64,000 nt of DNA. It comes from an uncultured Oscillospiraceae bacterium. Lineage in GTDB: Bacteria; Bacillota; Clostridia; Oscillospirales; Oscillospiraceae. Under the pieces are notes generated by a model. The model was not told the DNA's origin and ran no database searches. It saw only the letters and a program-made list of their open reading frames with translations. Each line of letters begins with the position of its first letter. The stretch's first letter is position 1. The stretch spans positions 1-64,000 of the forward strand of contig CAKTKC010000015.1 in assembly GCA_934569225.1 (NCBI GenBank), written 5' to 3'. Position numbers and translations under genes: made by a program. Below are positions 51,108 to 59,467 of this stretch, one piece after another.

Positions 51108-51926
51108 ATGGCCAACGTCATTGAAATAACGGATTTCTCCGCGCCGGAGCTGGACGTGTATGCCCGGCTGACGGAGGCGCAGTTGCTCAACCGGTTTGAA
51201 CCGGCCAAGGGGATGTTCATTGCGGAAAGCCCCAAGGTCATCCACCGGGCTTTGGACGGCGGATACGAGCCGGTGTCGCTGCTCATGGAGCGCAAGGACA
51301 TCACGGGGGCGGCGCGGGAGATCATCGCCTGCTGTCCCGAGGTTCCCGTGTACACCGCGGACGAGGAGCTGCTGTGCAATCTCACTGGTTACCACCTGAC
51401 CCGAGGCGTGCTGTGCGCCATGCGCCGCCCGGGGCTTCCCACCGTGGAGGATATCTGCGCCGGGGCGGCGCGGATTGTTGTCCTGGAAAACGTCCAGAAT
51501 CCCACCAACGTGGGGGCAATCTTCCGTTCCGCCGCCGCGCTGGGGATGGACGCCGTGCTGCTGACCCCCGGATGCAGTGACCCGCTGTACCGCCGCAGCG
51601 CCCGGGTCAGCATGGGGACGGTGTTTCAGATTCCCTGGACGTTTACGGGAGACTGGCCGGGGGAGGGAATGGAGCAGCTGAGCCGTCTGGGCTTCCGAAC
51701 CGCAGCCATGGCGCTGAGCGACGATTCCGTCTCCATTGACGACCGCCGTCTCATGGCAGAGGAAAAGCTGGCGGTGATTCTGGGCAGCGAGGGCGACGGC
51801 CTGACGGAGACGACCATTGCCCGGTGCGACTACACCGTAAAAATCCCCATGTACCACGGCGTGGATTCTCTGAACGTAGCGGCTGCCAGCGCCGTGGCTT
51901 TCTGGCAGCTGAGGAAGGAGAAATGA
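51108..51926 (+). CDS. SpoU-type RNA 2'-O-methyltransferase
   Basis: A 272-residue SPOUT methyltransferase (TrmH/RlmB group). It has an N-terminal substrate-binding domain and the SPOUT motifs VVLENVQNPTNVGAIFRSA, LTPGCSDPLYRRSARVSMG, AVILGSEGDGL and VDSLNVAAASAVAFW at the end. It methylates the 2'-OH of a ribose in rRNA or tRNA using SAM; the exact site cannot be read. The ATG at 51108 follows AAGGAAAG. It overlaps the next gene by the ATGA pattern. Confidence 0.9.
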   Translation: MANVIEITDFSAPELDVYARLTEAQLLNRFEPAKGMFIAESPKVIHRALDGGYEPVSLLMERKDITGAAREIIACCPEVPVYTADEELLCNLTGYHLTRGVLCAMRRPGLPTVEDICAGAARIVVLENVQNPTNVGAIFRSAAALGMDAVLLTPGCSDPLYRRSARVSMGTVFQIPWTFTGDWPGEGMEQLSRLGFRTAAMALSDDSVSIDDRRLMAEEKLAVILGSEGDGLTETTIARCDYTVKIPMYHGVDSLNVAAASAVAFWQLRKEK

Positions 51927-52471
51927 CTATGGAACTGGTAAACGGACGTCCCGCGGACTGCGCCGGACGGCTTGAGAAGGAAATTCGCTGCTACGATCTG
52001 CTGGACAGCCTGGGAATCGACTACCAGCGCATCGACCACGAGGCGGCCATGACCATGGAAGCCTGCGAGGAGATCGACCGGGTGCTGGACGCGGTGATCT
52101 GCAAAAATCTGCTGCTGTGCAACCGGCAGTGTACGGAGTTTTATCTGCTGATGCTGCCCGGGGAGAAGCATTTCAAAACCAGCGTTCTCTCCAAGGAGAT
52201 CGGTTCCTCCCGCCTGAGCTTTGCCGCGCCGGAGTATATGGAGAAGTTTCTGGACATCACCCCCGGCTCCGTCAGCGTTCTGGGGCTGATGAACGACCGG
52301 GAGAACCATGTGCAGCTTCTCATGGACGAGGACGTGCTGAAAGGGGAGTTCATTGGCTGCCATCCCTGCATCAACACCTCCAGTCTGCGCCTTCAGACGG
52401 CTGACCTGATGGAGAAGATTCTGTCTGCCGTCCATCATGACCCCCGAATCGTCACACTGCCGCAGGAATAA
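51923..52471 (+). CDS. YbaK/ProX-type aminoacyl-tRNA deacylase
   Basis: A 182-residue protein of the YbaK/ProX editing family, which removes wrongly attached amino acids from tRNA. The pattern IDYQRIDHEAAMTMEAC, KNLLLCNRQCTEFYLLMLPG and the Lys-rich loop KTSVLSKEIGSSRLSFA match ProX-like proteins; LLMDEDVLKGEFIGCHPCINTSSLRL closes the fold. The start overlaps the rRNA methylase stop (ATGA); an ATG six bases on is the alternative. Confidence 0.88.
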   Translation: MTMELVNGRPADCAGRLEKEIRCYDLLDSLGIDYQRIDHEAAMTMEACEEIDRVLDAVICKNLLLCNRQCTEFYLLMLPGEKHFKTSVLSKEIGSSRLSFAAPEYMEKFLDITPGSVSVLGLMNDRENHVQLLMDEDVLKGEFIGCHPCINTSSLRLQTADLMEKILSAVHHDPRIVTLPQE

Positions 52472-52480
52472 AACAGCCTA

Positions 52481-52501
52481 AAGCGCCCCGCCGGGGCGCT
52501 T
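52481..52501 (+). terminator. First copy of a palindromic terminator
   Basis: A 21 bp perfect palindrome (AAGCGCCCC..GGGGCGCTT) without its own T run. An identical copy with a T run stands at 52706-52730, on the other side of the multi-hairpin repeat. Confidence 0.7.
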
Positions 52502-52505
52502 CAGT

Positions 52506-52701
52506 CTGTCAAAAAAGGCCGTTGGCCTTTTTTGACAAGAGGATTGCAGTCTGCCGCGCGCACTTCTTGTCCGCCTTTGGCGGACAATTCGCACACTTGC
52601 AGCCTGTAAGGTATTTTCTGCCAGGTACACGCCCCGGCAGAAAATGATCTGACTTTATTTGCCGCCTGCGGGCGGCAAACTCTGCGAGGCTTTTTTGACA
52701 C
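52506..52701. repeat. Multi-hairpin repeat, copy 2
   Basis: Counterpart of 16497-16692 with the same order of four hairpins: 52507-52537, 52567-52587, 52613-52644 and 52659-52680. In the stems several changes against copy 1 keep pairing, for example C-G to A-T in the first and G-C to T-A in the second. The ends TGTCAAAAAAGGCC and AGGCTTTTTTGACA are inverted repeats. It is flanked by two copies of a palindromic terminator. Confidence 0.8.
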
Positions 52702-52705
52702 GCTG

Positions 52706-52730
52706 AAGCGCCCCGCCGGGGCGCTTTTTT
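52706..52730 (+). terminator. Second copy of the palindromic terminator, with T run
   Basis: The same 21 bp palindrome as 52481-52501, now followed by TTTTTT. It probably is the working terminator of the deacylase operon. Confidence 0.8.
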
Positions 52731-52770
52731 CACTCCCAAAACCTGCCTATAAAAATAGTAGGAAAAAGAC

Positions 52771-52823
52771 TTGACAAACGGAGCAACATCGTGTATGATA
52801 TAGCCAGTTAGCAGAGGCTAACC
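52771..52823 (+). promoter_or_regulatory. Promoter with DtxR-like palindrome, flavodoxin operon
   Basis: TTGACA (52771-52776), 17 base spacer and TATGAT (52794-52799). Over the expected start site lies GTTAGC-AGAG-GCTAAC (52807-52822), a palindrome resembling DtxR/IdeR-type iron boxes (TTAGG/CCTAA half-sites). Iron control would fit the flavodoxin at the end of the operon. Confidence 0.65.
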
Positions 52824-52878
52824 AAAAAAGCGAACAAAAAAGATGATCTTATCACTATGAATACGGGAGGTTCGAGCT

Positions 52879-53007
52879 ATGGAAATTGCCACGATTCTGT
52901 CCGGCGCCGGTGCCGTTGCGGCTGTCACCGTAACGTCCGTGGGCGTCATTTCCATCCGGAAAAGCCTGCGTCGAATCGCCCGCGGCAAGGAGGACGGCCG
53001 TGTCTGA
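52879..53007 (+). CDS. Small membrane peptide, 42 residues
   Basis: A 42-residue peptide with one hydrophobic segment (residues 4-26, Ala/Val/Thr-rich) and a basic end RKSLRRIARGKEDGR. GGGAGG stands 9 bases before the ATG. It overlaps the start of the DUF3793 gene by 8 bases. It resembles the small single-pass peptides that accompany ferrous iron transport genes, but no Cys is present. Function unknown. Confidence 0.65.
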   Translation: MEIATILSGAGAVAAVTVTSVGVISIRKSLRRIARGKEDGRV

Positions 53008-53545
53008 GGAACAGGTGGTGCGCAACTGCGCCCCCACTCTGGCGGGGCTGAAAACCGGAAACCTGTTCGCCTGTCCCTACGAAAACCGGGAAGACCTGCT
53101 GGATTTTCTGCGGAGCCTGAACCGGCGGCTGGGGAAAAAGGGTGTCCGGGCAGTCCCTCTGCGGATCCGTCAGGACAGGGCGCTGATTTACCTCTACCGG
53201 CCGGCGCGGCTGGAAAAAGACCTCTCCTGTGCGTCCTGTGAAGCGCTTCTCAGCGAGTTCGGCTATAATTGCCGGGGCGGCAGCCGCTGCCTGACAAAGC
53301 TCGCCCGGAGACTGAAGCAGCAGGAGGATTTTCCCCACGAGATCGGCCTGTTTCTGAGCTATCCGCCGGAGGACGTAAAGGGCTTCTTAGAACACAGACC
53401 CTGCAAATGCGTGGGCTGCTGGAAGGTTTATGAAAACGAGGAAGCAGCCAAAAAGACCTTTGCCAAGTACAAAGCCTGCACGAAGGCCTACTGCCGCCAG
53501 CTTGCCAGCGGAATCGACATCGAACGGCTCACCGTAGCCGGATGA
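53000..53545 (+). CDS. DUF3793 protein
   Basis: A 181-residue protein of the DUF3793 family. It carries the usual pattern CAPTLAGLKTGNLFACPY at the start, a Cys-rich middle (LSCASCEALLSEFGYNC), the LSYPPEDVKGFLEH motif, and CKCVGCWKVYENEEAA near residue 135. The start codon is GTG, overlapping the small peptide gene. DUF3793 genes are regularly found beside flavodoxin and ferrous iron genes in gut Clostridia, suggesting a role in iron response; biochemistry is unknown. Confidence 0.88.
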   Translation: MSEEQVVRNCAPTLAGLKTGNLFACPYENREDLLDFLRSLNRRLGKKGVRAVPLRIRQDRALIYLYRPARLEKDLSCASCEALLSEFGYNCRGGSRCLTKLARRLKQQEDFPHEIGLFLSYPPEDVKGFLEHRPCKCVGCWKVYENEEAAKKTFAKYKACTKAYCRQLASGIDIERLTVAG

Positions 53546-53567
53546 AATAAGAAAGGATTTTTTGAAA

Positions 53568-53987
53568 ATGAAAGTTGCAGTTGTTTATTGGAGCAGCACC
53601 GGAAATACCGAAGCCATGGCGCAGGCCGTTCTGGAAGGCGCAAAGCACGCCGGTGCGGAAGCGGAGCTGTTTACCGCCGCCGAGTTCGACGGAGAAAAGA
53701 TGGACGAATTTGACGCGGTCGCTTTCGGCTGCCCCGCCATGGGCGCGGAGGAGCTGGAGGACGGCGAATTTGCCCCCATGTTCGAGACCTGCGAGAGCAA
53801 GCTCTCCGGCAAGAAGATCGCCCTGTTCGGCTCCTACGGCTGGGGCGACGGCGAATGGATGCGCACCTGGGAAGAGAACTGCCGGGACAAGGGTGCGAAC
53901 CTGGTCTGTGACAGCGTGATCTGTCAGGAGACCCCCGACGACGAAGCGCTGAGCGCCTGCCGCAGTCTGGGCGAAGCGCTGGCCTGA
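53568..53987 (+). CDS. Flavodoxin
   Basis: A 139-residue short-chain flavodoxin, an FMN electron carrier that replaces ferredoxin when iron is scarce. The phosphate-binding loop is YWSSTGNTEAMAQ at residues 8-20; the FMN-flanking loops GCPAMGAEELED and GSYGWGDGEWM follow. The ATG at 53568 is used; a TTG six bases earlier is closer to the AAAGG site. It ends the small operon with the DtxR-like operator. Confidence 0.92.
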   Translation: MKVAVVYWSSTGNTEAMAQAVLEGAKHAGAEAELFTAAEFDGEKMDEFDAVAFGCPAMGAEELEDGEFAPMFETCESKLSGKKIALFGSYGWGDGEWMRTWEENCRDKGANLVCDSVICQETPDDEALSACRSLGEALA

Positions 53988-54282
53988 TATAACCTCACTG
54001 TACAAACGGATGCCAGATCGCAAAATACCTCCTAATCCGATTTCCTCAATCTGTATTGCACACACATCCTTCAAAACTGTACCGCGATAAGGCAGCCGAC
54101 AGATATCCCCCTTGAGGTCTATCGAAAGCTGTCAGAACGCACAGGCGGTGCTTTTGCCTTCCAGATCCCCCTTTTAAGATCCGTCCGGCATTCCCGGGAG
54201 AAATGACTTACCAGGGGCAAACAGCCGCAGCCGAGCCGTTCTGCCAGTTTTCCGATAGCCCGATGACGGCACAGCCGTAAAA
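53988..54282. other. Gene-free stretch between flavodoxin and tRNA-Asp
   Basis: No gene, strong hairpin or promoter was found on the plus strand. The right end is the terminator of the tRNA gene on the minus strand. Confidence 0.5.
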
Positions 54283-54312
54283 CAAAAAGCACGCTGAAAA
54301 GCGTGCTTTTTG
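54283..54312 (-). terminator. Terminator of tRNA-Asp
   Basis: AAAAAGCACGCT and its complement form a 12 bp stem with T-rich ends. Confidence 0.85.
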
Positions 54313-54389
54313 TGGCGACCCGGAACGGACTCGAACCGTCGACCTCCAGCGTGACAGGCTGGCGTGCTAACCGACTGCACCACCGGGCC
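54313..54389 (-). tRNA. tRNA-Asp (GTC)
   Basis: A complete 77-base tRNA on the minus strand: acceptor GGCCCGG pairs with CCGGGTC, a D arm, anticodon GTC in the loop CTGTCAC, a T arm with GGTTCGAGTCC, and an encoded CCA. Confidence 0.95.
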
Positions 54390-54491
54390 ACAGAACAGGA
54401 ATGATTGTATCAGAAAATGCAGGATTTGTAAAGAGAAAAATAAAAAATTTTACGGCGGACTGCCCGGAAACGACCGGTTTCGTTTCCGGGG

Positions 54492-54519
54492 TTGCTTTCT
54501 TCTGGCGGGTGTGGTATGA
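54492..54519 (+). promoter_or_regulatory. Promoter of the sugar transferase operon
   Basis: TTGCTT, 16 base spacer and TATGAT (54514-54519). Confidence 0.5.
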
Positions 54520-54579
54520 TAACATAAAGTATAATTTCCGGGAAATGTGTCATATTTTGCATAGAGGACGTGTATATCA

Positions 54580-56004
54580 ATGAGAAAGCTGAGCCGCGGC
54601 GCATATGAGGACACCAAGGGACTTGTCCGGGCGGCGGAAACGCTGCTGGAGGTAGTGGTCATAACCCTGCTGTATTACGCTGCGTTCCGTATGGGATACG
54701 AAATCGAACATTTTGTATACAAGGGAAAATATGTGCTGATGGGCGTCTATGGGGCGCTGCTGTACGTCATGTTCCTGAACTCTGACTGCACCCTGTTCGG
54801 GCAGCTCCATCGGCTGGATCTGATCATCGGACAGGTGATCTCCCTGTTCGTGGTGAACTTTCTCACATACTTCCAGCTGTGCCTGATCGCCAATACCATG
54901 ATCGCCGTGGGGCCGATGCTTCTGCTGCTCCTGGCGGAGATCGTCGTGGCGGTGGTGCTGATCTACGTGTACACGGAGCTGTATTATAAGCTGTACGCCC
55001 CCCACGACATGCTGCTGGTGTACGGCAACAAGCGGGGCATCGGGCTGAAGATCAAGATGGACTCCCGCCGGGACAAGTACAACATCAGCAAGCTGATGAG
55101 CATTGACGAGGGGCTGGAGGCGGTGTGCCAGGAGACCCGCAAGCACGACGCGGTCATCCTCACGGACATTCCCGCCCAGACCCGCAACGATATTCTGAAA
55201 TACTGCTACCGCTACCGCATCCGCACCTACGTCGCCCCCAAGCTGACGGACATCATGCTCCGGGGGGCGAAGAACAATACCCTGTTCGACACGCCGCTGC
55301 TCATGGTCAAAGGCACCGGCCTGACCCCCATGCAGCGCATCATCAAGCGCGCCATGGATTTGGTGCTCTGCGGCATTGCCATGATCCCCGCCGCGCCGGT
55401 CATGCTGGTCATTGCGGCGGCCATCAAGATCGAGGACGGCGGCCCGGTGTTCTACAAGCAGAAGCGCCTAACCCGGGGCGGCCGGGAATTTGAGATTCTC
55501 AAGTTCCGCAGCATGATCGTGGACGCGGAGAAGTACGCCGGGGCGGTGCTGGCCTCGGAGGACGACCCCAGAATCACGAAGGTGGGCAAGGTCATCCGCG
55601 CCGCCCGCCTGGACGAGCTGCCCCAGCTGATCAACATCCTGAAGGGGGACATGAGCATCGTCGGACCCCGGCCGGAGAGAAAGTGCCTGGCGGACGAAAT
55701 TTCTAAGGAAATTCCGGAATTCTGCTACCGTCTGAAGGTGCGGGGCGGCCTGACGGGCTACGCCCAGATTTACGGAAAATACAACACCAGCGCCTACGAC
55801 AAGCTGCGTCTGGACATGATGTACATTGAGAATTATTCGCCGCTGCTGGACATCCGGCTGATTATTCTGACGCTGCGGATCATTTTCAGCAAGGACAGCA
55901 CCGAGGGCATTGACGTGGCGATGGAGAACCAACGGCGGGCGGACGAGCTCTGGCGGGAACTGGACGAGGAGAACGAAGAGAAGGAAAAAGGAAGTGCGGA
56001 ATGA
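54580..56004 (+). CDS. Polyprenyl glycosylphosphotransferase
   Basis: A 474-residue membrane enzyme that moves a sugar phosphate onto a lipid carrier, the first step of capsule or exopolysaccharide making. The N-terminal half has four hydrophobic segments and a CoA-binding-like region; the C-terminal half is the bacterial transferase domain with KRAMDLVLCGIAMIP, KFRSMIVDAEK, ARLDELPQLINILKGDMSIVGPRPER and the end DTKLLDIRLIILTLRI. The WcaJ/CpsE family is typical. It overlaps the following cardiolipin synthase gene (ATGA). No other capsule genes are in the window. Confidence 0.9.
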   Translation: MRKLSRGAYEDTKGLVRAAETLLEVVVITLLYYAAFRMGYEIEHFVYKGKYVLMGVYGALLYVMFLNSDCTLFGQLHRLDLIIGQVISLFVVNFLTYFQLCLIANTMIAVGPMLLLLLAEIVVAVVLIYVYTELYYKLYAPHDMLLVYGNKRGIGLKIKMDSRRDKYNISKLMSIDEGLEAVCQETRKHDAVILTDIPAQTRNDILKYCYRYRIRTYVAPKLTDIMLRGAKNNTLFDTPLLMVKGTGLTPMQRIIKRAMDLVLCGIAMIPAAPVMLVIAAAIKIEDGGPVFYKQKRLTRGGREFEILKFRSMIVDAEKYAGAVLASEDDPRITKVGKVIRAARLDELPQLINILKGDMSIVGPRPERKCLADEISKEIPEFCYRLKVRGGLTGYAQIYGKYNTSAYDKLRLDMMYIENYSPLLDIRLIILTLRIIFSKDSTEGIDVAMENQRRADELWRELDEENEEKEKGSAE

Positions 56005-57530
56005 GCAGAGGTCGTAAACGCAACAGCATCCCAAGAATCGCGTTCGTGGGACTGGCCATTATCATTCAGATCGCATGGCTGATTGTCATGGCGGTGAAGC
56101 TGAACGCCCACTCCGCTTGGATATCCGCGTGCGTCAACCTGTTGAGCATCGTGGTGGTGCTGCGCCTGTATGGCAGGCACACCTCCACAGCCATGAAAAT
56201 GCCCTGGATCATGCTGATTCTGGCGGCTCCGGTGATGGGGCTGAGCCTGTTTCTGCTGTTCGACATTCTGGGAGACCCGGGCAGGGCGGGGAAGCGTATC
56301 CGCCGTTTCCGGGAGAAAATAAAGGGCTGCCTTCCCCAGGACGGGGCGGTTCTGGCGCGGCTGGAATCGGAAAACCGCGCTGCCGGCAACCAGTTTCACT
56401 ATCTTTCCGTCCATGAAAACTGGCCTGTGTACGAAAATACCAGTGTCCGCTACCTGGGCGACGGGGCGGAGACGCTGGAAGCCATGAAAGCGGATCTGGA
56501 AAAGGCTGAAAAGTTCATTTTCATGGAATATTTCATCGTGGCGGACAATTCGGCTTTTCAGGAAATCCGGGAAATTCTGGTGCGCAAGGCGCGTCAGGGG
56601 GTCGAGGTGCGGCTGATGTATGATGACATCGGCAGCCTCGGCTTTGTGAATCTGCGCTTTGCCAGAGGGCTGAGCGAGGACGGCATCCGCTGCCGGGTGT
56701 TCAATCCCGCCGTGCCGGTGGTTAACCTGTTCCTGAACCACCGGGATCACCGGAAGACCACGGTCATCGACGGCAAGGTGGGCTATGTCGGCGGCTATAA
56801 CCTTTCGGACGAATACTTTGGCCGTGCCCGGCCCTACGGGGTGTGGAAGGATACCGGTGTCCGGCTGGAGGGCGAGGCAGTCCGGAGCCTGACGGCGTCG
56901 TTTTTCGAGCTGTGGAACGTGACGACCAAGGAAGACGAGGATTTTGCGCGGTATCTCAACATCTGCCATAAGGTGAAGTCAGAGGGATTTGTGCAGCCCT
57001 TCAACGATAACCCCTTGTCGGAGGAGCGCACGGCGGAAAATGTCTATCTGAATCTGATTGCTCAGGCGGAGAAGACGCTGTATATCACCACGCCGTACCT
57101 GATCATCACCGACGAAATGAGCCGGGCACTGCGCCTTGCGGCCAAGCGGGGGGTGGACGTGCGGATCATTACGCCGGGAATTCCGGACAAAAAAGTGGTT
57201 TTTGCCATCACCCGCTCCTATTATTCCGGCCTTGCCCGGCAGGGCGTGCGGATTTACGAGTATACGCCGGGCTTCTGCCATGCCAAGCAGTGCCTGTGCG
57301 ACGGGGAAATTGCCTCCATAGGCAGCTCGAACTTTGACTACCGGAGCCTGTATCACCACTTTGAGAACGATGTTCTGCTCTATGGCTGTGGCGCGATCGA
57401 CGACATGGCGCGGGATTTTGACGTGTTGTTCTCCCAGTGTACCGAGGTCACCCAGCGCTACAGCACCGGCAGCAGAGCGATTCTGCGGATATGGCAGTGC
57501 ATTCTGCGGCTGTTTGCGCCGTTGGTCTAA
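56001..57530 (+). CDS. cls: Cardiolipin synthase
   Basis: A 509-residue membrane enzyme that joins two phosphatidylglycerols into cardiolipin. Two hydrophobic segments at the N-terminus are followed by two phospholipase D halves, with the active motifs NHRDHRKTTVIDGKVGYVGG near residue 253 and CHAKQCLCDGEIASIGSSN near residue 430. Length fits ClsA types. It follows the sugar transferase by an ATGA overlap and ends before a terminator. Confidence 0.93.
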   Translation: MSRGRKRNSIPRIAFVGLAIIIQIAWLIVMAVKLNAHSAWISACVNLLSIVVVLRLYGRHTSTAMKMPWIMLILAAPVMGLSLFLLFDILGDPGRAGKRIRRFREKIKGCLPQDGAVLARLESENRAAGNQFHYLSVHENWPVYENTSVRYLGDGAETLEAMKADLEKAEKFIFMEYFIVADNSAFQEIREILVRKARQGVEVRLMYDDIGSLGFVNLRFARGLSEDGIRCRVFNPAVPVVNLFLNHRDHRKTTVIDGKVGYVGGYNLSDEYFGRARPYGVWKDTGVRLEGEAVRSLTASFFELWNVTTKEDEDFARYLNICHKVKSEGFVQPFNDNPLSEERTAENVYLNLIAQAEKTLYITTPYLIITDEMSRALRLAAKRGVDVRIITPGIPDKKVVFAITRSYYSGLARQGVRIYEYTPGFCHAKQCLCDGEIASIGSSNFDYRSLYHHFENDVLLYGCGAIDDMARDFDVLFSQCTEVTQRYSTGSRAILRIWQCILRLFAPLV

Positions 57531-57581
57531 AAGAAAGAGACGGAAAGCGAAAGCTTTTTCGACAGGTGATCGTAAAACAGC

Positions 57582-57618
57582 AAATGGAGCGTATCGGTAC
57601 AGATACGCTCCATTTTTT
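57582..57618 (+). terminator. Terminator of the cls operon
   Basis: AAATGGAGCGTATC and GATACGCTCCATTT with a T run. Confidence 0.9.
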
Positions 57619-57633
57619 GTGCCAACACGCTCT

Positions 57634-57751
57634 GCCTTGGCTCCCCCTTTGGGAGAGCTGTCACCGCAGGTGACTGAGAGGGCATTGCAGCCTGTTTTCC
57701 CCTCTCCGTCTTCGCTTCGCTCAGCCACCTCTCCCATAGGGAGAGGCAAGG
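57634..57751. repeat. Small inverted-repeat element of a type common in gut Firmicutes
   Basis: About 118 bp that start with CCTTGGCTCCCCCTTTGG and end with the near complement CCATAGGGAGAGGCAAGG. Inner segments include GCTGTCACCGCAGGTGACTGAGAGGG. This layout is known from many gut Firmicutes as an abundant non-coding repeat, in my recollection; a search would confirm it. No gene is inside. Confidence 0.65.
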
Positions 57752-57794
57752 GGTGCCCGCATTCTGTGAACGCATTTTTATCTTTTTATGAACT

Positions 57795-57836
57795 TTAGCA
57801 CTCAGACCTTGACAGTGCTAAAAATTGTGGTATAGT
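57795..57836 (+). promoter_or_regulatory. CIRCE operator and promoter of hsp20
   Basis: TTAGCACTC-9 bases-CAGTGCTAA (57795-57821) is a CIRCE element with a single mismatch. TTGACA (57809-57814) lies within it, and TATAGT (57831-57836) follows after 16 bases. HrcA binding here would block the promoter until heat shock. Confidence 0.9.
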
Positions 57837-57915
57837 GTAGGCGTATCAAAAAGAGGGGCGAAAAAAAGAAGCCCCTCCGCAGGGAACATAGAAGATTTGA
57901 ATGGAGGAATGACTT

Positions 57916-58359
57916 ATGTTGCCCAGCATTTTTGGAGAGAATTTGTTCGATGATTTCTTTAACGATCCCTTTGGCATGATGAATGTATCGGAGGGTCGCA
58001 ATCCCCTGTATGGCAAGCACGCCAAGAACCTGATGAAGACCGATATCAAGGAAAAGGAAGACGGCTATGAGCTGGCAGTTGATCTGCCCGGCTTTAAGAA
58101 GGACGAGATCAGCATCGACCTCAGCGACGGCTACCTGACCATCGAGGCCGCGAAGGGCCTTGATAAGGATGAGGAGGACAAGAAGGGCCGCTACATCCGT
58201 CGGGAGCGTTACGCCGGTTCCATGAGCCGGAGCTTCTACGTGGGTGATGTGAAGCCCGAAGAGGTGTCCGCCAAGTTTGAGGACGGTATCCTGACGCTGG
58301 ATGTGCCGAAGGCCGGACAGAAGAAGCTGCCCGAAAACAATCGGATCTGCATCGAGTAA
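57916..58359 (+). CDS. Small heat-shock protein Hsp20
   Basis: A 147-residue alpha-crystallin-type chaperone that holds unfolded proteins. The N-terminus is Phe-rich (NLFDDFFNDPFGMM), the crystallin domain starts at MKTDIKEKEDGYELAVDLPGFKKDEI and includes DGYLTIEAAKG and SRSFYVGDVKPEEVSAKFEDGILTL, and the end carries a Pro-Lys tail. CIRCE control is clear. GGAGGA precedes the ATG. Confidence 0.95.
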   Translation: MLPSIFGENLFDDFFNDPFGMMNVSEGRNPLYGKHAKNLMKTDIKEKEDGYELAVDLPGFKKDEISIDLSDGYLTIEAAKGLDKDEEDKKGRYIRRERYAGSMSRSFYVGDVKPEEVSAKFEDGILTLDVPKAGQKKLPENNRICIE

Positions 58360-58361
58360 CC

Positions 58362-58407
58362 AAAAAACGCCGCGCCACGGTTTCTGCAAACCGTGGCGCG
58401 GTTTTTT
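58362..58407. terminator. Two-way terminator
   Basis: CCGCGCCACGGTTT and its complement with A and T runs on either side; serves hsp20 and the convergent acyltransferase gene. Confidence 0.9.
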
Positions 58408-59467
58408 ACTTTTCACCAAGAATCAGCGTGCGCAGAACGGGAGTGCGTTTGATAAGCGCAATCAGCGGCGGCAGGAGCAGCGCCAGCAGCACTGGCAGAA
58501 GCAGATACATGCTCCACACGGGGAAATGGAGCAGCTTATCCATCCCCCATGCCAGCAGCACCAGCAGGGGATTGTGCAGAACGTAAATGCCAAAGCTGCG
58601 GCTTGCCATGTAGCGGGTGAAGGCGGTTTCCTTGTCCAGCCGACGTTTCCCCGCGCCCAGCACCGCAAGGCAGGCAAACCAGGCGTAGAGGTTGGTAAGC
58701 GGGGCCTTCAGATTGTTGAGGGCGGCGTAATTCTGCCCCCAGAAGTGTACCGTGTAGACGACGGCCAGCACGCCGCTCACGGCAAGCATACAGGGCGCCC
58801 ATTTGGCGAGCATAGACTGGATATGTTCGTGGGAGAACAGAATGTAGCCCACAAGGAAGCAGAACAGGTAAAAACCGTGGCGGTAAACCTCGATCACCGG
58901 GGTGTTCAGAATCTGGGCACTGCCCCAGAGGCCGAGCACCAGAAGGCAGATGACGGGGAAACTCGCCTTGCCGCCCAGCTGCCACAGCCGGTCTTTTTTG
59001 TCCAGCCTGCGAATCAGCACCAGTACCACCTCGCACAGCAGCAGCTCGTGGAGGAACCACAGCACCCCGATGCCGGACATGCACCACACAAGATATTTGG
59101 CAAACCCCGGAACCTGACCGCCGCTGCCGCCGAAAATGTTCGCGTACTGATCGGTGACCCAGCCGGTGCTCCACCCGATGAGGAAGATGATGGCGATGGA
59201 GGGAATCAGCTGGCGGCGGACTTTACCTTTCAGGTATTGCTTGCCAGTCTGCTTTTCCAGACTGTACCGGGCGCAGATGCCGGAGATCATGAAAAGCGCC
59301 GCCATGAACCAGGGGTACAGCACGTACAGCGGCGCGTCCAGTGCCGGAATGCCGGGGATGACCACATTGGTGATGCCCCCAACGCTGTTGAACTGATAGA
59401 ACACATGATACACCGCGACGGACAGCACGATGCCGTAGCGCAGATTGTCAAGAAACGGTTTCCTCAT
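58406..59467 (-). CDS. Acyltransferase 3 family membrane protein
   Basis: A 353-residue membrane protein with about ten hydrophobic segments, of the acyltransferase 3/OafA type. The start has RKPFLDNLRYGIVLSVAVYHVF with the catalytic His in YHVF, and the ISGICARYSLEKQ motif follows. Enzymes of this type acetylate or succinylate surface sugars. It overlaps the DUF3021 gene by ATGA and is the third gene of a LytTR-led operon. Confidence 0.88.
   Translation of the reverse strand: MRKPFLDNLRYGIVLSVAVYHVFYQFNSVGGITNVVIPGIPALDAPLYVLYPWFMAALFMISGICARYSLEKQTGKQYLKGKVRRQLIPSIAIIFLIGWSTGWVTDQYANIFGGSGGQVPGFAKYLVWCMSGIGVLWFLHELLLCEVVLVLIRRLDKKDRLWQLGGKASFPVICLLVLGLWGSAQILNTPVIEVYRHGFYLFCFLVGYILFSHEHIQSMLAKWAPCMLAVSGVLAVVYTVHFWGQNYAALNNLKAPLTNLYAWFACLAVLGAGKRRLDKETAFTRYMASRSFGIYVLHNPLLVLLAWGMDKLLHFPVWSMYLLLPVLLALLLPPLIALIKRTPVLRTLILGEK

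Noticed and set aside
54283..54389. tRNA-Asp as an integration site
   Set aside because: The tRNA is complete with a normal terminator, and no integrase or repeated 3' end lies on either side within the window.
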